DNA of 64,000 nt from Fomes fomentarius (GCA_022606135.1 JABYQN010000001.1:682001-746000); one strand, 5' to 3'. Shown: positions 11,467-25,343, counted from the stretch's first letter. Program-made: numbers and translations. Notes: a model not told the origin generated them from the letters alone.

Positions 11467-14170
11467 ATGCGTCCTGCCTTTGCCTCTCGACTACGAAGTT
11501 GTCTACTTGCTACTCTGTTATGTGCTCTTCCTAGTTGCGCAATATGGCCATTCCCTCCAAAGAGGTTTAGCGGAAATGCTCTTCTTAGCGCGGGGTCTAT
11601 GGGTGTAGAACTAGATACTACAGTGATTGCATTCGGAGACTTTAATGGGGACCAGTTGTGAGTATCATAGTGCCTGCTGCCCAAGCTCGATCGTGGATGA
11701 CATCCCCAGTCTGGACCTATTGGCGCTAGGACAGGACCACCAGACATTGCATATATACCTTTGGGATCATGGTGAGAGTTTCAAGCACGACCGTGTTGGG
11801 TGCACGATTGACTCGGTCCAGAGGCCTACACCTTCAGACACTCGGCCAGCTTCAGACATCCAGAGAGGGTCTATAACGTGATCCCAGGAGACTTTACGCA
11901 GGATGGCAAGCTGGACCTGCTTGTATACAGTCAGTCAGCGAAGGCAAGCGAGTTGTCGGTAGACCTTTACCCTGCGCTCCCTGAGGGCGGCTTCGGTGAG
12001 TCCGCTCTGTACCGCTGCTTCGCCAACCATTCAACGCTCGATAGACTTGGATACCATCTCCTCCCCTGTGTCTGGTCTTGCCCAGCCAATACCGATGGAC
12101 ATGAATGGCGACCTCAAGATTGACCTGTTCGGCATTCCCTCCCCCCAGTCCTCCTCGTCCCCGTTCAAGGTTTGGCAGAACGTGTGGAACTCCTCTAACC
12201 CCCGCTCCGATATATTCAATATGTACGTAGCCTGCAGTCGCCGTATGTGTAGTCCGGTCTCAATCAAATCATTATTTGCAGTGCCAACCCACAGTTTGAT
12301 GGGGCACAGTGCACTCTTGCCAATCCTCATAGCAACGCTGCCGTGGACTTGAACGGTGACTGCCTTGCAGGTTCGTGTGGCGAAACATACATGCGCCTCA
12401 TATCGTACTGAATATCGACTCGCGTCCAGACCTCTTTCTTGTGTGTGAGGATCGTTCACAGGGATCGAAGTTCTTCCAGATCTGGGTCAACCATAAGGAC
12501 CAGGGATTCGCATTGACCCATCAAGGACCTCTACCCAGCGGCACTCAAGCAGTGTCCTTTGCTGATGTTGGTGCGTACTCCTCCCGTTCCGCAGTCGCCT
12601 GACTGCTCACCATCCGTGTAGACCGAGATGGCACGCTCGACATGCTCTTCGCAAGCTGTTCACAGGTCTCGTCAAGTACTGGTATCGGTTCGGCGTGCTA
12701 TATCAACATCGCGTACAACAAGCAGCTCCCGCTCTGTACATCGACCACACAACAGAGTGTGGTGAACGGCAAGCGCATCTGTCGACCACCAGACGACCTC
12801 TGTACTCCTGACCCAGACTTCAATTTCGATCTCGGCGCGCGGGCGGATAACGACGTGAGGGTCGATCTTTCTATCAGCGTAACGATCCACTGACATCCTA
12901 TTAGGCGTTCGTGCGTATACCGCTCACGGACATCTTCCCTCCATCCAGAGATGAGCCGGTCGCACCAGGGCTGCTCGTCATGGACACCACTCAGAGTCCG
13001 CCGGTCCCCATTCCTATCAAGCTTGGAGATGTCAACCAGGACGGGTTCCCGGACTTTCTCGCCATCGTCGTGAGAGGAGGCGGGTCGCAAAGACGGCACA
13101 CGCCTAACTTGGTGCTCTCTGTCCCTTGCGCCAAGGGCGTTGCTGGATGCAGTGCGAATGGAAACGGAAGGCGAGGATGGCAGGTCGTGAAGAAGGACGC
13201 GGACCCGCTGCTTGCCGTGGACGATGCGCGTTCTGTGGCGTTTTTGGATATGGACGAAGATGTGAGTGTTTCAAGAGGGTCTTCTCTGAATGGGAGGTCT
13301 GACTACTCCTTCCGCTTAGGGCACGCTGGATTTTATGGTACAGCGGACAGGCGACCAAGGGCAAGGCAATATTTTGTTTGTCCAAAATAACTTCTATTAC
13401 GACGCGTTCTTCTTGAAGGCTATTGGTGCGTCTATTCCATGCTATTCCATGCCCTCGATGTATGTTGATGGTCCGCTATCTAGTCTTGAATGGTGCATGC
13501 AACAGTGGGACATGCCCCGCAAGCGACGGAGTTGACAAGTACCATGTGAGTTCTTCACCCAAATAGCGTGCCTTTTGCGTATTGATTGCTAGCATAGCCA
13601 TACGGCGTGAGCTACTCGGGAGCGACGTACAAGTACACCGTCCTCGACACCTCCGGTCGACGGTCCGCCGCACAAGGCCAGCCTCTTCTCCCATCGCTAC
13701 TGATCCATCCTTAGCTGACTTTGTGATCAGTCGGGCAAATGCCACAGGCAGCTTACCAGACCCTCCTCACGCCATATGTCTACTTCGGCCTCGGCCGCAC
13801 GAACAACTATATTGAGAACCTGTTCGTTGGCTCAACGAAGCACACGGACCAGCACTACATCAACATGGAAGGCGTGATCCCCAACTCGAAGGTCGTCATC
13901 ATTCCTCCCGTTGAGGGCGAGTTGTGGAGGAAAGAGCTGTATCTGCGCCCGGGCGAGTGGATTCCGTGGGTGACGGTGACAGTAGTCGCTGCGTTGATTA
14001 TCCTGGCCATCATTGTGCTTGTGCTCCATCTGAACGAGAAGGTGCGTCCGATTGTGGTGGTGGAATGCAGTGCACGAAGGGTATGAATGTACTGATGCTC
14101 CCGTTTACAGCGAGAAGACGAGCTCGAGAGGAGACGAGCATCACACCATATCAACTTCGATGCGTTATAG
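11467..14170 (+). CDS. FG-GAP repeat type I membrane protein, T-cell immunomodulatory protein (ITFG1) homologue
   Basis: Many-exon gene starting MRPAFASRLRS and ending at TAG 14168-14170. A signal peptide (about residues 1-25) is followed by a beta-propeller with repeated calcium-binding loops of the DxNxDGxxD kind, seen once introns are removed: DFNGDQFLD, DFTQDGKLD, DMNGDLKID, DLNGDCLAD, DVDRDGTLD, DVNQDGFPD and DMDEDGTLD. Near the C-terminus is one transmembrane helix (WIPWVTVTVVAALIILAIIVLVLHL) and a short charged cytosolic tail ending HHINFDAL. This order is that of the TIP/ITFG1 family of eukaryotic secretory-pathway glycoproteins; the fungal role is undefined. Several loops are split by introns in the middle of the calcium motif, which is why single open frames miss them. 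Its 3' end lies 123 bp from the convergent hydrolase gene. Confidence 0.88.
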
Positions 14171-14293
14171 TACAATTACAGACTCTGGCATTGGTTTACA
14201 CATTGTACATCCATCCATACGCTTTATCTCTAGCATGCTATGTATATGTCATCTTATCTGGATCCCTTGTATACATCTACCGTTCGCGACCGA

Positions 14294-15713
14294 TCAGTGC
14301 AGGACTTGCCACGCGTCGCCCCACTGCTCGACCCTGCCCTCCTCGACGAGCTTCTGCAAGTGCAGCTCTACGCTGTGCGCGGCAGGCCCCCACAGGTCCT
14401 TCGGATACTTCGCGTAGATGGTCGCGACGATAGCCTCCGTCGTCCACCCGTCCGGACTCGCTCCCTGTATGTCATCGGGCACGTCCTGGCGGAGGACGCG
14501 GATGATCTGCTCCTCGCGCTCGACGCGGTGCTTGAGGTACACGCCGACCTTGCCGTAGCCGTCCGCGACGACGGGGCCGTGGCCGGGGTAGACGGTCTCG
14601 TACGTCTGCTCGCCGTCGTCGTCCTTGCCGAGGTCGAGCATCTTCCGGAGGCTCGCCATGTACTGCCCGAGGTCCTCGAAGACGGCCGTGCCGTGCCCGA
14701 GCACGGTGTCCGCCGTGAAGAGCGCGCGGTCGGGCGGGTAGTGGATGCAGAGCGAGTCCGCGGTGTGCCCCGGGGTGTGGACGATGCGCAGCGCGGAGGA
14801 GGTGGGGGAGGCAGAGGAGGTGGTGGTGGTTATGGGGATGGTGTCCCCGTCGTAGAGGTCGTGCACTGCTGAGCCGGACGAGGTGGGCGTGTAGGAGCCT
14901 GGGACGAGGGAGCTGATGATGCCTGAGAGGCGAGGATCGGGGTTGGGCAGTGGGATCTTGTGGATCCGTGGAGGCTTGTATGGCGTTGCAGGCGCGGGCT
15001 GTCGCTCGTCCCAGAGCCTGCGGAGAAGCGCGAGTACCGTGGGTAGGCCGTCCGTGTGGTCGTGGTGGTTATGGGTTATGATGACGTCGGAGACGTGCGG
15101 CTTGTCGGTATCGGGCGCGTTTTCCTTGTCTTGCAGTACTTCCTGGAGGACGGGGATGTATTCGTCCTTCCCCTGGCCGGCGTCGATGAGGACATAGGGG
15201 TTACGTTCCCCGACGAGATACGTGTTTGTTCCTGGACAGCATTCAGAGATACATCTACATCTAATAGACACATGCGCGAAGACCAGCTGTATAAGGCAAG
15301 GCTTGGGGACCATAGTCCAGCACTGGCATCCTGGCCCTGGGTATTGCACGCAGCGTTGCCATATAGTGCGAAGTCTCGTCCGCGGACGTGTATACCCGCC
15401 CCGTGCCGAGTCCGTAACCCGCCATTGCAGACACGGGTTAGTATCGGATACCGGTACGGGTATCTCACAAGATCGTTGCAACGAACGACCTGAAAAGTCT
15501 GCTCACCCTGAAGAGTGAATTTCCCTGGATTCTAAGTAGAGGAACTATCAGCACTGCTCTGGTATATACTATTTGTAGCTTCATACCTGTCCAAGGATTC
15601 TGGTTACGGTCTTACTGAGCTGACAGACGGTGAGCACAGTACTATACCACGGAGCAACTTGACGAGATCGGAAGTACCTTTGCAACGGATGGAAGCGCTT
15701 CCAATGCCTCCAT
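14294..15713 (-). CDS. Metallo-beta-lactamase-fold hydrolase, LACTB2-like
   Basis: Four exons: 15713-15678, 15619-15587, 15507-15531 (25 nt) and 15231-14294, 343 residues. Starting at 15713 gives the family N-terminus (MEALEALPSVAKLSKTV then GQNPGKFTLQGTNTYLVG) rather than the intron-derived upstream part of the long open frame. The zinc-binding motif is THNHHDHTDG (HxHxDH); later ligands are in HTPGHTADS and a DTV segment, and YPGHGPVV follows. The C-terminal 90 residues form the winged-helix-like tail seen in LACTB2. Human LACTB2 is a mitochondrial endoribonuclease; in fungi related enzymes also occur as thioesterase-like hydrolases, so substrate is open. Introns 1 and 2 are about 58 nt; intron 3 is 275 nt. 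Confidence 0.9.
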
Positions 15714-16126
15714 GGTGAGTGGTGGTTGAAGGTAAGAACGCTACAGGCGCCTGTAGATCGATCGTCGTGGGTCGAAGAAGTACGTTGATACACTGTTTAC
15801 TACGATCTGACCAGAGATTCTCCCATAAGACGCCATTCTTCATTCCGTGCGATTAGTGCGGTTATGATTAGTAAGCAAAGATCCGTAAGCTGTTATGTAC
15901 GCCCTTGCAATTCCGTACTCCTTCTCATTCACATGCACGGTGTCAGTGTGACTGCCTATCGCGTGGTGCAGAATGGACCTTTGTCTATATCGAACCTGCA
16001 GGGCGGTTAGCTGAGCTGGTTCATAGGGTATTGCCAAATGGGGGAGAAGCCATTAACGTCATTACGTAATCTAGCGCCATGTTTGCTGCACGGCGCCGCT
16101 GGTGACTCTGTGCTCATCCACTCTCT
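15714..16126. other. Divergent promoter region
   Basis: 413 bp between the start of the hydrolase gene and the start of CWC22, transcribed away from each other. No gene seen. Confidence 0.5.
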
Positions 16127-18933
16127 TTGACCTCGACAACGACGACAATGGCTACTGCGACGACAATGTCTCCTGTATCCCCTCCGGATGGGCTGCAGAA
16201 GAGGAAAAGGCACGCATGTTATATGTCTGAATGTGAGACCATTCCTTACCTTGCGATTAGGTCGCAGTCTCCCGACCAGTCGGAGCAGCCACCGTCCAGT
16301 CGACGCAGGTCGTTGTCTCCACCACCGCCTGCTCGCCTTCTGGATGTCCCAAAAGTGGCCGACGCGGACCCGGCACGACGCGCGGAACGTGAGAGGCAGC
16401 TTGCGGCGCGTATAGCAGAGAAGGAGTTGGAAAAGTTGGAGAAGGAAAAGGATGGCAAAAGGGAGAAGGACCCCGGGTTCGACGCTGCAGCGGAGTTCGC
16501 CAAGCTCACGAGCTCGCGTTCTGGTGGTGTCTATGTCCCTCCGGCGAGGTTACGGGCCATGCAGGCGGCTGCGTCCAAAGACAAGACGAGTGCGGAGTAC
16601 CAGAGGATTACTTGGGATGCCCTGCGCAAGTCGATCACCGGTATAGTCAACCGAGTCAACGTTGCAAACATCAAGCATGTCGTCCCCGAGCTCTTCCAGG
16701 AGAACCTCATCCGCGGACGTGGGCTCTTCGCGCGGAGTGTCATGAAGGCGCAGGCGGCCAGTTTGCCCTTCACGCCCGTCTTTGCTGCACTCATGGCGAT
16801 CATCAACACCAAGCTACCTCAAGTCGGAGAGTTGGTTCTTACGCGACTGATCAGTCAATTCCGGCGTGCGTTCAAGCGCAATGACAAGGTGTGTACGCAC
16901 ACGCAGCTCAGACACGAGACCCAGTTTGATTGTTTTTCGTAGATCGTCTGTCATTCCACCACCACTTTCATTGCACACCTCGTCAATCAGGCTGTTGCCC
17001 ACGAGATTATCGCCCTCCAGATACTAGTCCTACTACTCGAACGCCCCACCGACGACTCCATCGAGATCGCCGTTGGTTTCATGCGAGAGGTCGGGGCTTT
17101 CCTCGCCGAGAACTCACCAAAAGCAAATGCCACTGTGTTCGAACGGTTCCGTGCTGTCCTCAATGAAGGCGCCATTAGTCACCGTGTGCAGTACATGATC
17201 GAGGTACTCATGCAGGTGCGCAAGGACAAGTATAAGGATAACCCGATCATCGCCGAGGGTCTGGATTTGGTCGAGGAGGACGAGCAGATCACGCACCAGA
17301 TCCAGTTAGAGGAGGAGCTGCAGGTACAGGAGGGGCTAAGTAAGTCTTCAATTGGATGCTACCGCTTTGGCATCATTGCTGAGTACTCTCCAGATATCTT
17401 CAAGTTCGATCCAAATTACCTGGAGAATGAGGAGAAGTACAAGCAGATCAAGGCTGAGATCCTTGGCGAGGGTTCTTCGGACGAGGAGGAGTCTGGTTCT
17501 GAGGAGTCGTCCGACGAGGACGAAGATGAAGGCGAGTATATGCTTCTGTTGCCTGCGGCGACTTTGCTTACGTTCTCAATAGCGGTCGAAGAGAAAGCGG
17601 GCATCGAAGACAAGACCCAGACCAACCTCATCAATTTGCGACGAGTCATCTACCTCACTATAATGAACGCCTTGAACTACGAGGAAGCGGTACACAAGCT
17701 GCTGAAAGTGCAGATCAAAGAGGGTCAAGAGGTGAGCTAAGTTGTATAATCCCTGACGCGTCCAGCCGTCTCACGCCGTCCCGCAGATCGAGCTCTGCAA
17801 GATGATCATCGAGTGTTGCTCTCAAGAGCGATCATACTCCACCTTCTATGGGCTTATCGGAGAACGTTTCTGCAGACTGAACCGGGTCTGGTTCGACTCC
17901 TTCGAGGAGGCTTTCCGCGAGTACTACGAGACCATCCATCGGTACGAGACCAACCGCCTGCGGAACATCGCCCGCTTCTTCGGACACCTGCTCGCCTCCG
18001 ACGGTATTTCGTGGAACGTTTTCGACAGCATCAAACTCACCGAGGAGGACACGACCTCCAGTTCTCGTATCTTCATCAAGATCCTCTTCACCGAGATCAC
18101 GGAGAGCATGGGTCTGAAGACCGTCGTCGAGCGGTTCAAGGACCCGGAGGTGAGGATGTCCTGTCGTGGGATGTTCCCCATGGACAATCCGAAGGACACT
18201 CGATTCGCCATCAATTACTTCACGTCCGTCGGTCTTGGTCCCGTCACTGAGGAGATGCGTGAGCATTTGAAGGTACGTTTGCCCCATAATTACTCAATCG
18301 ACACTGTTACTCAATGTGCCCCACTAGAACGCCCCGCGTATCATCATGGAGCAACGCCGCGCGATGCTGGAGGCGGAGTCTTCCTCCTCTGACTCGGACT
18401 CCTCAGACTCGGATACGGACAGCGACGACTCAGACACCGATTCCTCTTCCGATGACGATAAATCAGTCGACAACCGCCGTTCTAGGCACTCCTCGCCGCA
18501 CCCCCGCGACAGGCGACGGGACGACTCGCGTTCACCGCCCCGGCGGGACAGGGACAGAAGGGACGTCTCTCGCACACCTCCACGCCGTGACAGGAGGGAC
18601 TCGCGGTCGCCCCCGAGGTATCGCAAGGACGATCGTGATAGGTCTCGCGACAGGTACGTTGATCGTGCTCGCAGCCGTCGCAGGGACTCCCCACCACCAC
18701 CACCACCACGTCGCCGAGACGATTCTCGCGACCGTATCCGTGCGCGGTCGCCTCCCCCTTCGCCGTCCCCGCCCCCTCGATCGCGGAACGGCGGACGTCG
18801 GTCTCGTTCAAGGTCGTACTCACCACCCCGCCGTGGTGGTAAGGACTATGACCGCAGGCGAGACGATTCGCGCGAGAGGGAGCATGACCGCAGGAGAACG
18901 TCGGTGTCGAGGGATAGGTTTGGGCGCCGGTAA
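16127..18933 (+). CDS. CWC22: Pre-mRNA-splicing factor CWC22
   Basis: Multi-exon gene. After a low-complexity serine/proline N-terminus and an [22 protein letters not shown] coiled coil comes [13 protein letters not shown], the conserved entry to the MIF4G domain, then [18 protein letters not shown] and [18 protein letters not shown]. The MA3 domain follows the acidic linker ([23 protein letters not shown], then [13 protein letters not shown]). The tail is a long RS/RD-rich region ([14 protein letters not shown]). CWC22 binds eIF4A3 and loads exon-junction core onto spliceosomes. Introns join well at 16889-16942, 17341-17393, 17732-17786 and 18274-18327. An intron-looking 47-nt stretch at 17536-17582 cannot be removed without breaking the frame. 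An intron near 16223-16259 is possible but optional. The start at 16127 could instead be the ATG at 16148. Confidence 0.93.
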
Positions 18934-19194
18934 TTGGTGAGCGAGTCTGAGGCTGAATGGAAAGCCTATTCGTTTCGTGAACGTACACGAGTGTATTGCA
19001 TGTCACTTTTTTCCATGCTATGCTCCCTCGATACGTAGGGTCTGGAATGTATGTAATGTGTCGAACTGCTGCATGTTGTTGCACCCGCGTTCTGCTATAT
19101 TCAAAAAAGTACATGGTCCCAATTCTCCGTGTGTACCACGCAGTTCTGAAGTACACGATGTCAAGTCCTTCACCGAGTCAAACCTCAACTTCCC

Positions 19195-21136
19195 TCAGTT
19201 CTTCTGGCCTTGGCCGCCCTGGCTCTGCCCCTGCTCCTGCTTATCGACCACCATCCCACTCATCTCCCTCCCGCCCCCGGACCCAGTGCCAGACCCAAGG
19301 CGGGCCTTGATCCACTGCTTGCCGGCCTTCTTGATGAGCGCCTTGCGCGCAAAGCCGCGCATGTCGATGTAGACGAGGGTGACGTTGCGCGCGGTGTGCG
19401 TGGCGAGGTGGGTCGAGCGCGCGGCGGCGGGGCCGTACTTGTGGCCGACGACGGCGGTGACGCGCTCGGCGCCGACGTCGAAGGTGCGCTTGAGCGAGTC
19501 GTCGACGGCGGCGAGCACGAGGTTCGCGCTGAGCGCGAGCTTGTGGTGCGTGCGTAGCGGTTTGCCTGGGCCGGAGGTGGAGCTGGGGCTGGATGGCGGA
19601 GCAGCCGGGGACAGGGACTGGGAGGAGGAGGGTGGTGCGAGGCTGAGGCCGTCGATAGGTGGGAGGGGGACTTGCTACGTGGGGGGAGAGGAGGTGCGGG
19701 TCCTGGGCCGATACCAGTACCAGCACCAGCACCAGCAGCGACAGTGGTGCGTCGCGGGGGGAGAGGAGGTTTGCCGTCGACAGGTGCTACTGGTGGGTTG
19801 GCAGGTCCCGTGTATGGCGGGGGCGCGTCCGACGGGATAGACCGCGCCGTCTGGACGGAGGACGCAGATGCGGACGTATAGGGTTGAGGACGAGCTTGGG
19901 ACTGCGACGGGGTGGACGAGCCCGTCCCTTTGCCTGTCCCCTTGCTCTTCCCGCCGACGGCTTTGCCGATGATGTCCTCGACGATGCCGACGGTCCGTTG
20001 GCTCACTTTGACGGCCTGCCCGCTGATGGCGTATGCGCGCGAAAGCGTCTGGTGTGTGCGCGGGTGCTGGAGGAGGAGGAGGGCGCGGGGGGGCGGTGGG
20101 GGCGGCGTGCCATCTTTGGAGGTCTGGCCTGGGGGCGGGGCGGGGGCGGAGTGGTTGATGTAGTAGTTCGTAGCGTGCGTGAATCCGCTCAGCAGCATGG
20201 ACGTCGAGGTCGATATAGCAGAGCTGCGCCGTCGTACAGACCCATCATCAGCCTGGCTCTTTCGCAGCCACAGACAATGAGACACGCCGCGGCGACGCAC
20301 CTGATCAGAGTCGCAGACTTGGTCATCCAGTCCTGGTCCTCCGGCGGGATCGCGCGCACGAAGATCTCCCGCGCCTCGTCCAGCTCGGACACCCCGTCCG
20401 CGTACGGCACGACGCTCGTGCCCTGGCCCGTATACGCATCGTACATATCCGGCGGGAGCTCGAGCATGACGGGCGCGGGCGCGCCATCCCTGCCCTTCGC
20501 GTCCTGCACGAGCGCGGGGTCTTCCCTGATGCTCACGCGGTTCGGGAGCTCGCCCACGACCTCGCCCGTGCCCTCGTCCACGAGCACCAGCTTCCCGCGC
20601 AGGTCCTCCGAGGCTGGTGGCCCGGCGACTGTCGGCGCGGCAGTCGCAGCTTCGGGATGGGGCGCGTGCCCGCCTTGTGCGCCGCTCTCGGTCTGCCAGT
20701 GGAAGTCGGCATATTGCGCCAAGATGTGCTCAAGGGCCTCCACCGTCTCCGCGCGGTGCGCATCGGGCCTGGATGGGGGCGGGACGGTCAAACGGATGAA
20801 CGAGGGCTCCAAGTCCGCGGGGGCCGCGCCGCCGCCGCCGCCTTCTTTAGCGTCTGCGTGAAAGGTGTAGGTGCGCGTGCCGTTGGCGGCGATGAGCAGG
20901 GATATGGCGCGGGCGGGGTCGACGGGGAGCTCGAGCGCGGCGAGGCGGAGGACGAGGATGAGGGAGCGGTCGGACTCGGCGAGCGAGGCGGCGAGCGGGG
21001 CACTCTTGTCGGCGCTGCTATCTGGCGCGAGGGTGACGCACTCGAGGGCGAGCGTGCCCGACTCGCTCGCGGTCGCGGTGGCGAGGGTGACGTCGGGGAT
21101 GTGGAGGAGGACGAATGCTTCGGGGTGGGTCGACAT
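19195..21136 (-). CDS. Senescence/spartin-domain protein
   Basis: Starts MSTHPEAFVLLHIPDVTL at 21136. The N-terminal half ends WMTKSATLI and splices at about 20310 to 20226 to continue SSAISTSTSMLLSGFTHATNYYINHS. It then carries HPRTHQTLSRAYAISGQAVKVSQRTVGIVEDIIGKAVG, a proline/serine-rich linker, and the C-terminal part LALSANLVLAAVDDSLKRTFDVGAERVTAVVGHKYG...ARNVTLVYIDMRGFARKALIKKAGKQW. This helix-rich pattern is the senescence domain (PF06911) shared by plant senescence-associated proteins and animal spartin, which associate with lipid droplets or endosomes. A second intron near 19720-19672 in the proline-rich linker restores frame; its exact donor is uncertain. The gene is convergent with CWC22 (262 bp gap). 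Confidence 0.85.
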
Positions 21137-22091
21137 CGGGCGGGGCGAGGAAGATGGGGGTATGAGGGCAGAGACTCAGAGTGTGCGTTGGCTAGGTACG
21201 AGGTCGACGAGAGTAGTATGTCATGGCACCAATCTCCACCATCGCAGCCAAGATGGTCGCACCTTCTCCCGTCCCGTTCTCCGAAGTCAATCTCATCCAC
21301 AGCTGTACAGCCTCGGCCTGAACTCAGAAGCTTCCGTGCGCGACCTATCTCCCACTTATCCCACCAGGGGCAAACTCAGGAATCTTCATGCATCTGCAGG
21401 ACGGGCTGCGCATACGTAACAGGCGTAGGTTCAGGTGCTGGATGGCTGGATAGTAGGTAACTGGCGAAGCTGTCGAGAACTCGCAGCACTGTACGAGCGC
21501 GATCTCCGGACTTGGTACGCGGGACAGAGAATGTGGCCGTGGTCGTCGCTGTCACGAACTGCACACAGTTGCGATGGGAGAAAGTTGAGCGAGGCAAACG
21601 CGCACACTCACGCCATACACGCACGCCCCGGCTGGATTTCTAACTCACGGGTATTAGATCCCCCCATGTACCCAATTCCAAACGGTATGAACTACACAAC
21701 ATTGAAAAAATAGAACAGAGAACGGAAAGAGAGAACAAAACAAGCTCGCACACGGCGCGACAGCCCGACTGGGTCCCAGTCGCCGCCGCGCACGCGCCGC
21801 AAGCCCAGCGCAAGGTGAATATGGTAGTGGCAATGGAATAAGAAACGAGCGAGGCAAGTAGGCAGGAACAAGGGAGGATGGGGATGCGTGATGTGTGTAT
21901 TTAGAGTGAGTTCAGATCGATAGATGGGTGAAGACGGAAGCGATATATCTCTTCGGCGACGACGAGACTCGTGAGGCATGCATCAAGGGAATCAACGTAG
22001 AACAGTCGTAAAGTACGCGGGACGTCTCGTGGGCTGAAGCAGACAAGCGCAGAAGACAAGACAGGCGGCCGTCGTGGTCGTCTCCCTTTCA
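21137..22091. other. Intergenic; 3' region of CDC42 and promoter of the senescence-domain gene
   Basis: No coding gene recognised; short open frames have no family features. Confidence 0.4.
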
Positions 22092-22989
<898 letters not shown>

Positions 22990-24013
22990 GGCTCTCCGGG
23001 AGGTCTATGATATCGCAAGGGCAAGAAGCTGGCCGAGACGGACGAGGCGTAAGTCAACCATCCGCTGCGCTCAGACCGAGACGCATCGGCAGGGGGGCGA
23101 CGCGAACATGCAGCGCTCGCGTGTCACGTCTTGACGTGGTCGGGCGTGCATGCGCAATGGCCACCACCAGCCAGAGGGGAAGCACTCACCTAGCTTGTAC
23201 AGCTGGAAGGAAGACGCAGGAACTGGCTTGCGGAATCGAGGACGGTCAGGCGATATTTTGATTGATATCACAGGAGAGAAGTCGGCTCGAACGGGACCTG
23301 TGCACAGGCAAAGCTGCTCGACGAGGACAAGGGGGACGAGTGCTGCGAACGGGCCTGAGGGGCGTGGCGAGTCGTGGAAGCGAGCGCGCTGTTGGCGAAG
23401 AGTAGAGGAAGGAAGACGGCGGGGCAGGCGGATGTGCGAGTGTAGCGGACTCTGTCTGGTCTGCCAGGTGCTGCCTCGAGGAGTTGACTTGGAACTTGAC
23501 GACCGGTTCACAGCTTTTCTGGAACGCCTGCCCTGAACTCATGATGCGCCACATCCCTTCCCAAGCCTTTACTCCCTTTACTTATCTCACCTACTCTCGT
23601 TACTTACTCCCCTTACAATCTCATTGTATAGTGATCTGTCTGAACACTTCGGATGATTCGACTTTGTCTTCAACGTCACTTCAGCGGATATCTCTATTTC
23701 CGCACTCCTCCCCGTCCTTGCAAATGAAGAGCGACTTCCGACAGTGCTCTCCGTGCTCAGTGTGTTGCTTTCGACCGGCCGAGCTCTCAACGCCAGCACA
23801 TCAGGGCCCGACAATGTTGTTGATGGTGGGATGAAGCAGATACGTTTCTCAGTGGAAGCACCCATACACTAGCATTGTTCCCACGACCATTATTCGGTCC
23901 GCGCGCGCACAGGCGCGCATGCATGAACTCGGTGGCAGATACTACTTCCTCCAATTACTGTACTTCCGGCTAGACCAACTCTGCTCATCACTCAAGCTAT
24001 CGAGACTGGAGCC
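22990..24013. other. Divergent intergenic region CDC42/EMC4
   Basis: About 1 kb shared by the CDC42 and EMC4 promoters. No gene recognised. Confidence 0.4.
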
Positions 24014-24708
24014 ATGTCTTCAACAGAGGTGTCAAAGTGCGTATATACGCAGTTTGCGAAACAGGTATATCAATAGTGGATGTAACAGGTGGAAGCACCT
24101 CCCACCGCCGCCGGGATTCGCGTCTTCGGTCTCAACCAGTTCTACCGTATGTTTCACAAAGCAGTTGCTACAGAGGGGCGTGTCTCATCGGACACACACA
24201 GTCAAAATCGTCAAGCAAGGCCGTAGCGAACGCAACTGCGTCGTACGAAGAACTGAAGTCAAAACGCGCATGGGACCTCGCCATCTCGCCAGCAAAGTCC
24301 CTGCCCATGCAGGCGTTCATGCTCTACATGTCCGGGGGCGGCGTGCAGATATTCAGCATGGGCATCGTCTTCATGCTCCTCTCCAGCCCATTCAAGAACG
24401 TCGCGTCCATTAACACGGGTGCGTTCTGCTGCCACCTATTACGTTGCCTCATGCATGTATGAAGTGTCATCCCACGACTGCCCCCAGCTTTCGCCCCCTT
24501 TGCACCCGCGTCCTCGTCGCCCAAATCGCTGGGCACGCTGCCCCTGCAGAAGATCGCGTACCTGGTTTGCAACCTGCTCACACTTGCGCTCGGGCTGTGG
24601 AAGTGTCGGTCGATGGGGCTCTTGCCCACGGGGACGGGCGATTGGCTTGCGTTTGAGACGAGGGGGCAGGCACGTATGAACATATCTGGATTGCAGCGCG
24701 GTTGCTGA
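24014..24708 (+). CDS. EMC4: ER membrane protein complex subunit 4
   Basis: Exons join to a short N-terminus ([18 protein letters not shown]), then [60 protein letters not shown] and, after an intron, AFAPFAP...[42 protein letters not shown]. The RAWDxAxxPxKxLPM motif and the two membrane helices that follow are the EMC4 signature. EMC4 is part of the ER insertase for tail-anchored and multi-pass proteins. Introns fall at about 24038-24089, 24146-24202 and 24419-24488. The C-terminus is [12 protein letters not shown]; the length of about 165 residues fits the family. It is convergent with the mutarotase gene, 121 bp away. Confidence 0.93.
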
Positions 24709-24829
24709 ACATCCTATTCTCCCCTCCAGCCGCCAGAAATTCTGTTGATATAGTCTCCTTTCGTGAGTCGCTCGTAACATATCGGCCCCATGTCATCCCT
24801 TTGTACACCAACGCCCTGCAATCACGCAA

Positions 24830-25343
24830 TCATGGCTTGCCCTCAAACCGGAAGACCTCCTCCAGCTCCTGCAGGTAGAACAGAGTGTTTCAATCTCAAC
24901 TTGATGATGCCCAGTGCGCACAAAACGCCCACGTACCTGCCACCAAGGCACGGCCCCACCACTGCCCGTCGCGCCATCGACCAGGCTCTCCTGCATATGA
25001 TCCGTCACCTTCCACCACCGCTGCGTCTCTGGGTCCGCCGCGATCCCGCGCATGTCCGCGTCGTAGTCCGAGCCGGCGTACTTGAAGTTCGCGATGAGCA
25101 GCTGCAGGGGCGGGTAGTAGTGGATGGAGTAGTCCACGATGTGGTGCCGCTCGAGGGCGGCGAGCACCCCTGGCCAGACAGCGGCGTGGATTTCTCTGTA
25201 CTCTTTCTCTGCCTCGGGCTTGAGCTGTGGATCACGGATGGATGGTGTTGTGTTAGCGGCCAGGCGTCAGTGCTGGGCGCGCGAGGCGGGTACGGACGGA
25301 CCTTGATGATTTGGCAAACGCGTTTGGTGTGCGGCACAGACAT
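24830..25343 (-). CDS. rhaM: L-rhamnose mutarotase
   Basis: Three exons: MSVPHTKRVCQIIK (25343-25302), LKPEAEKEYREIHAAVWPGVLAALERHHIVDYSIHYYPPLQLLIANFKYAG...WWKVTDHMQESL...PWWQ, and a short last exon ELEEVFRFEGKP ending at TGA 24830-24832. The motifs RVCQIIKLKPE, VWPGVL, NYSI-like DYSIHYY, ADPETQRWWKVTDHMQ and EEVFR are those of the RhaM/DUF718 family, which interconverts the anomers of L-rhamnose. The size (about 120 residues) fits. No other rhamnose-pathway gene is nearby. The third exon is only 39 nt and would be missed by frame-based prediction. Confidence 0.92.

Noticed and set aside
14240..14872. Plus-strand open frame of about 210 codons
   Set aside because: Antisense to the metallo-beta-lactamase-fold gene, whose motifs are clear.
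17888..17900. B-box-like GGTTCGACTCC
   Set aside because: Lies in the CWC22 MA3 coding sequence with no tRNA fold around it.
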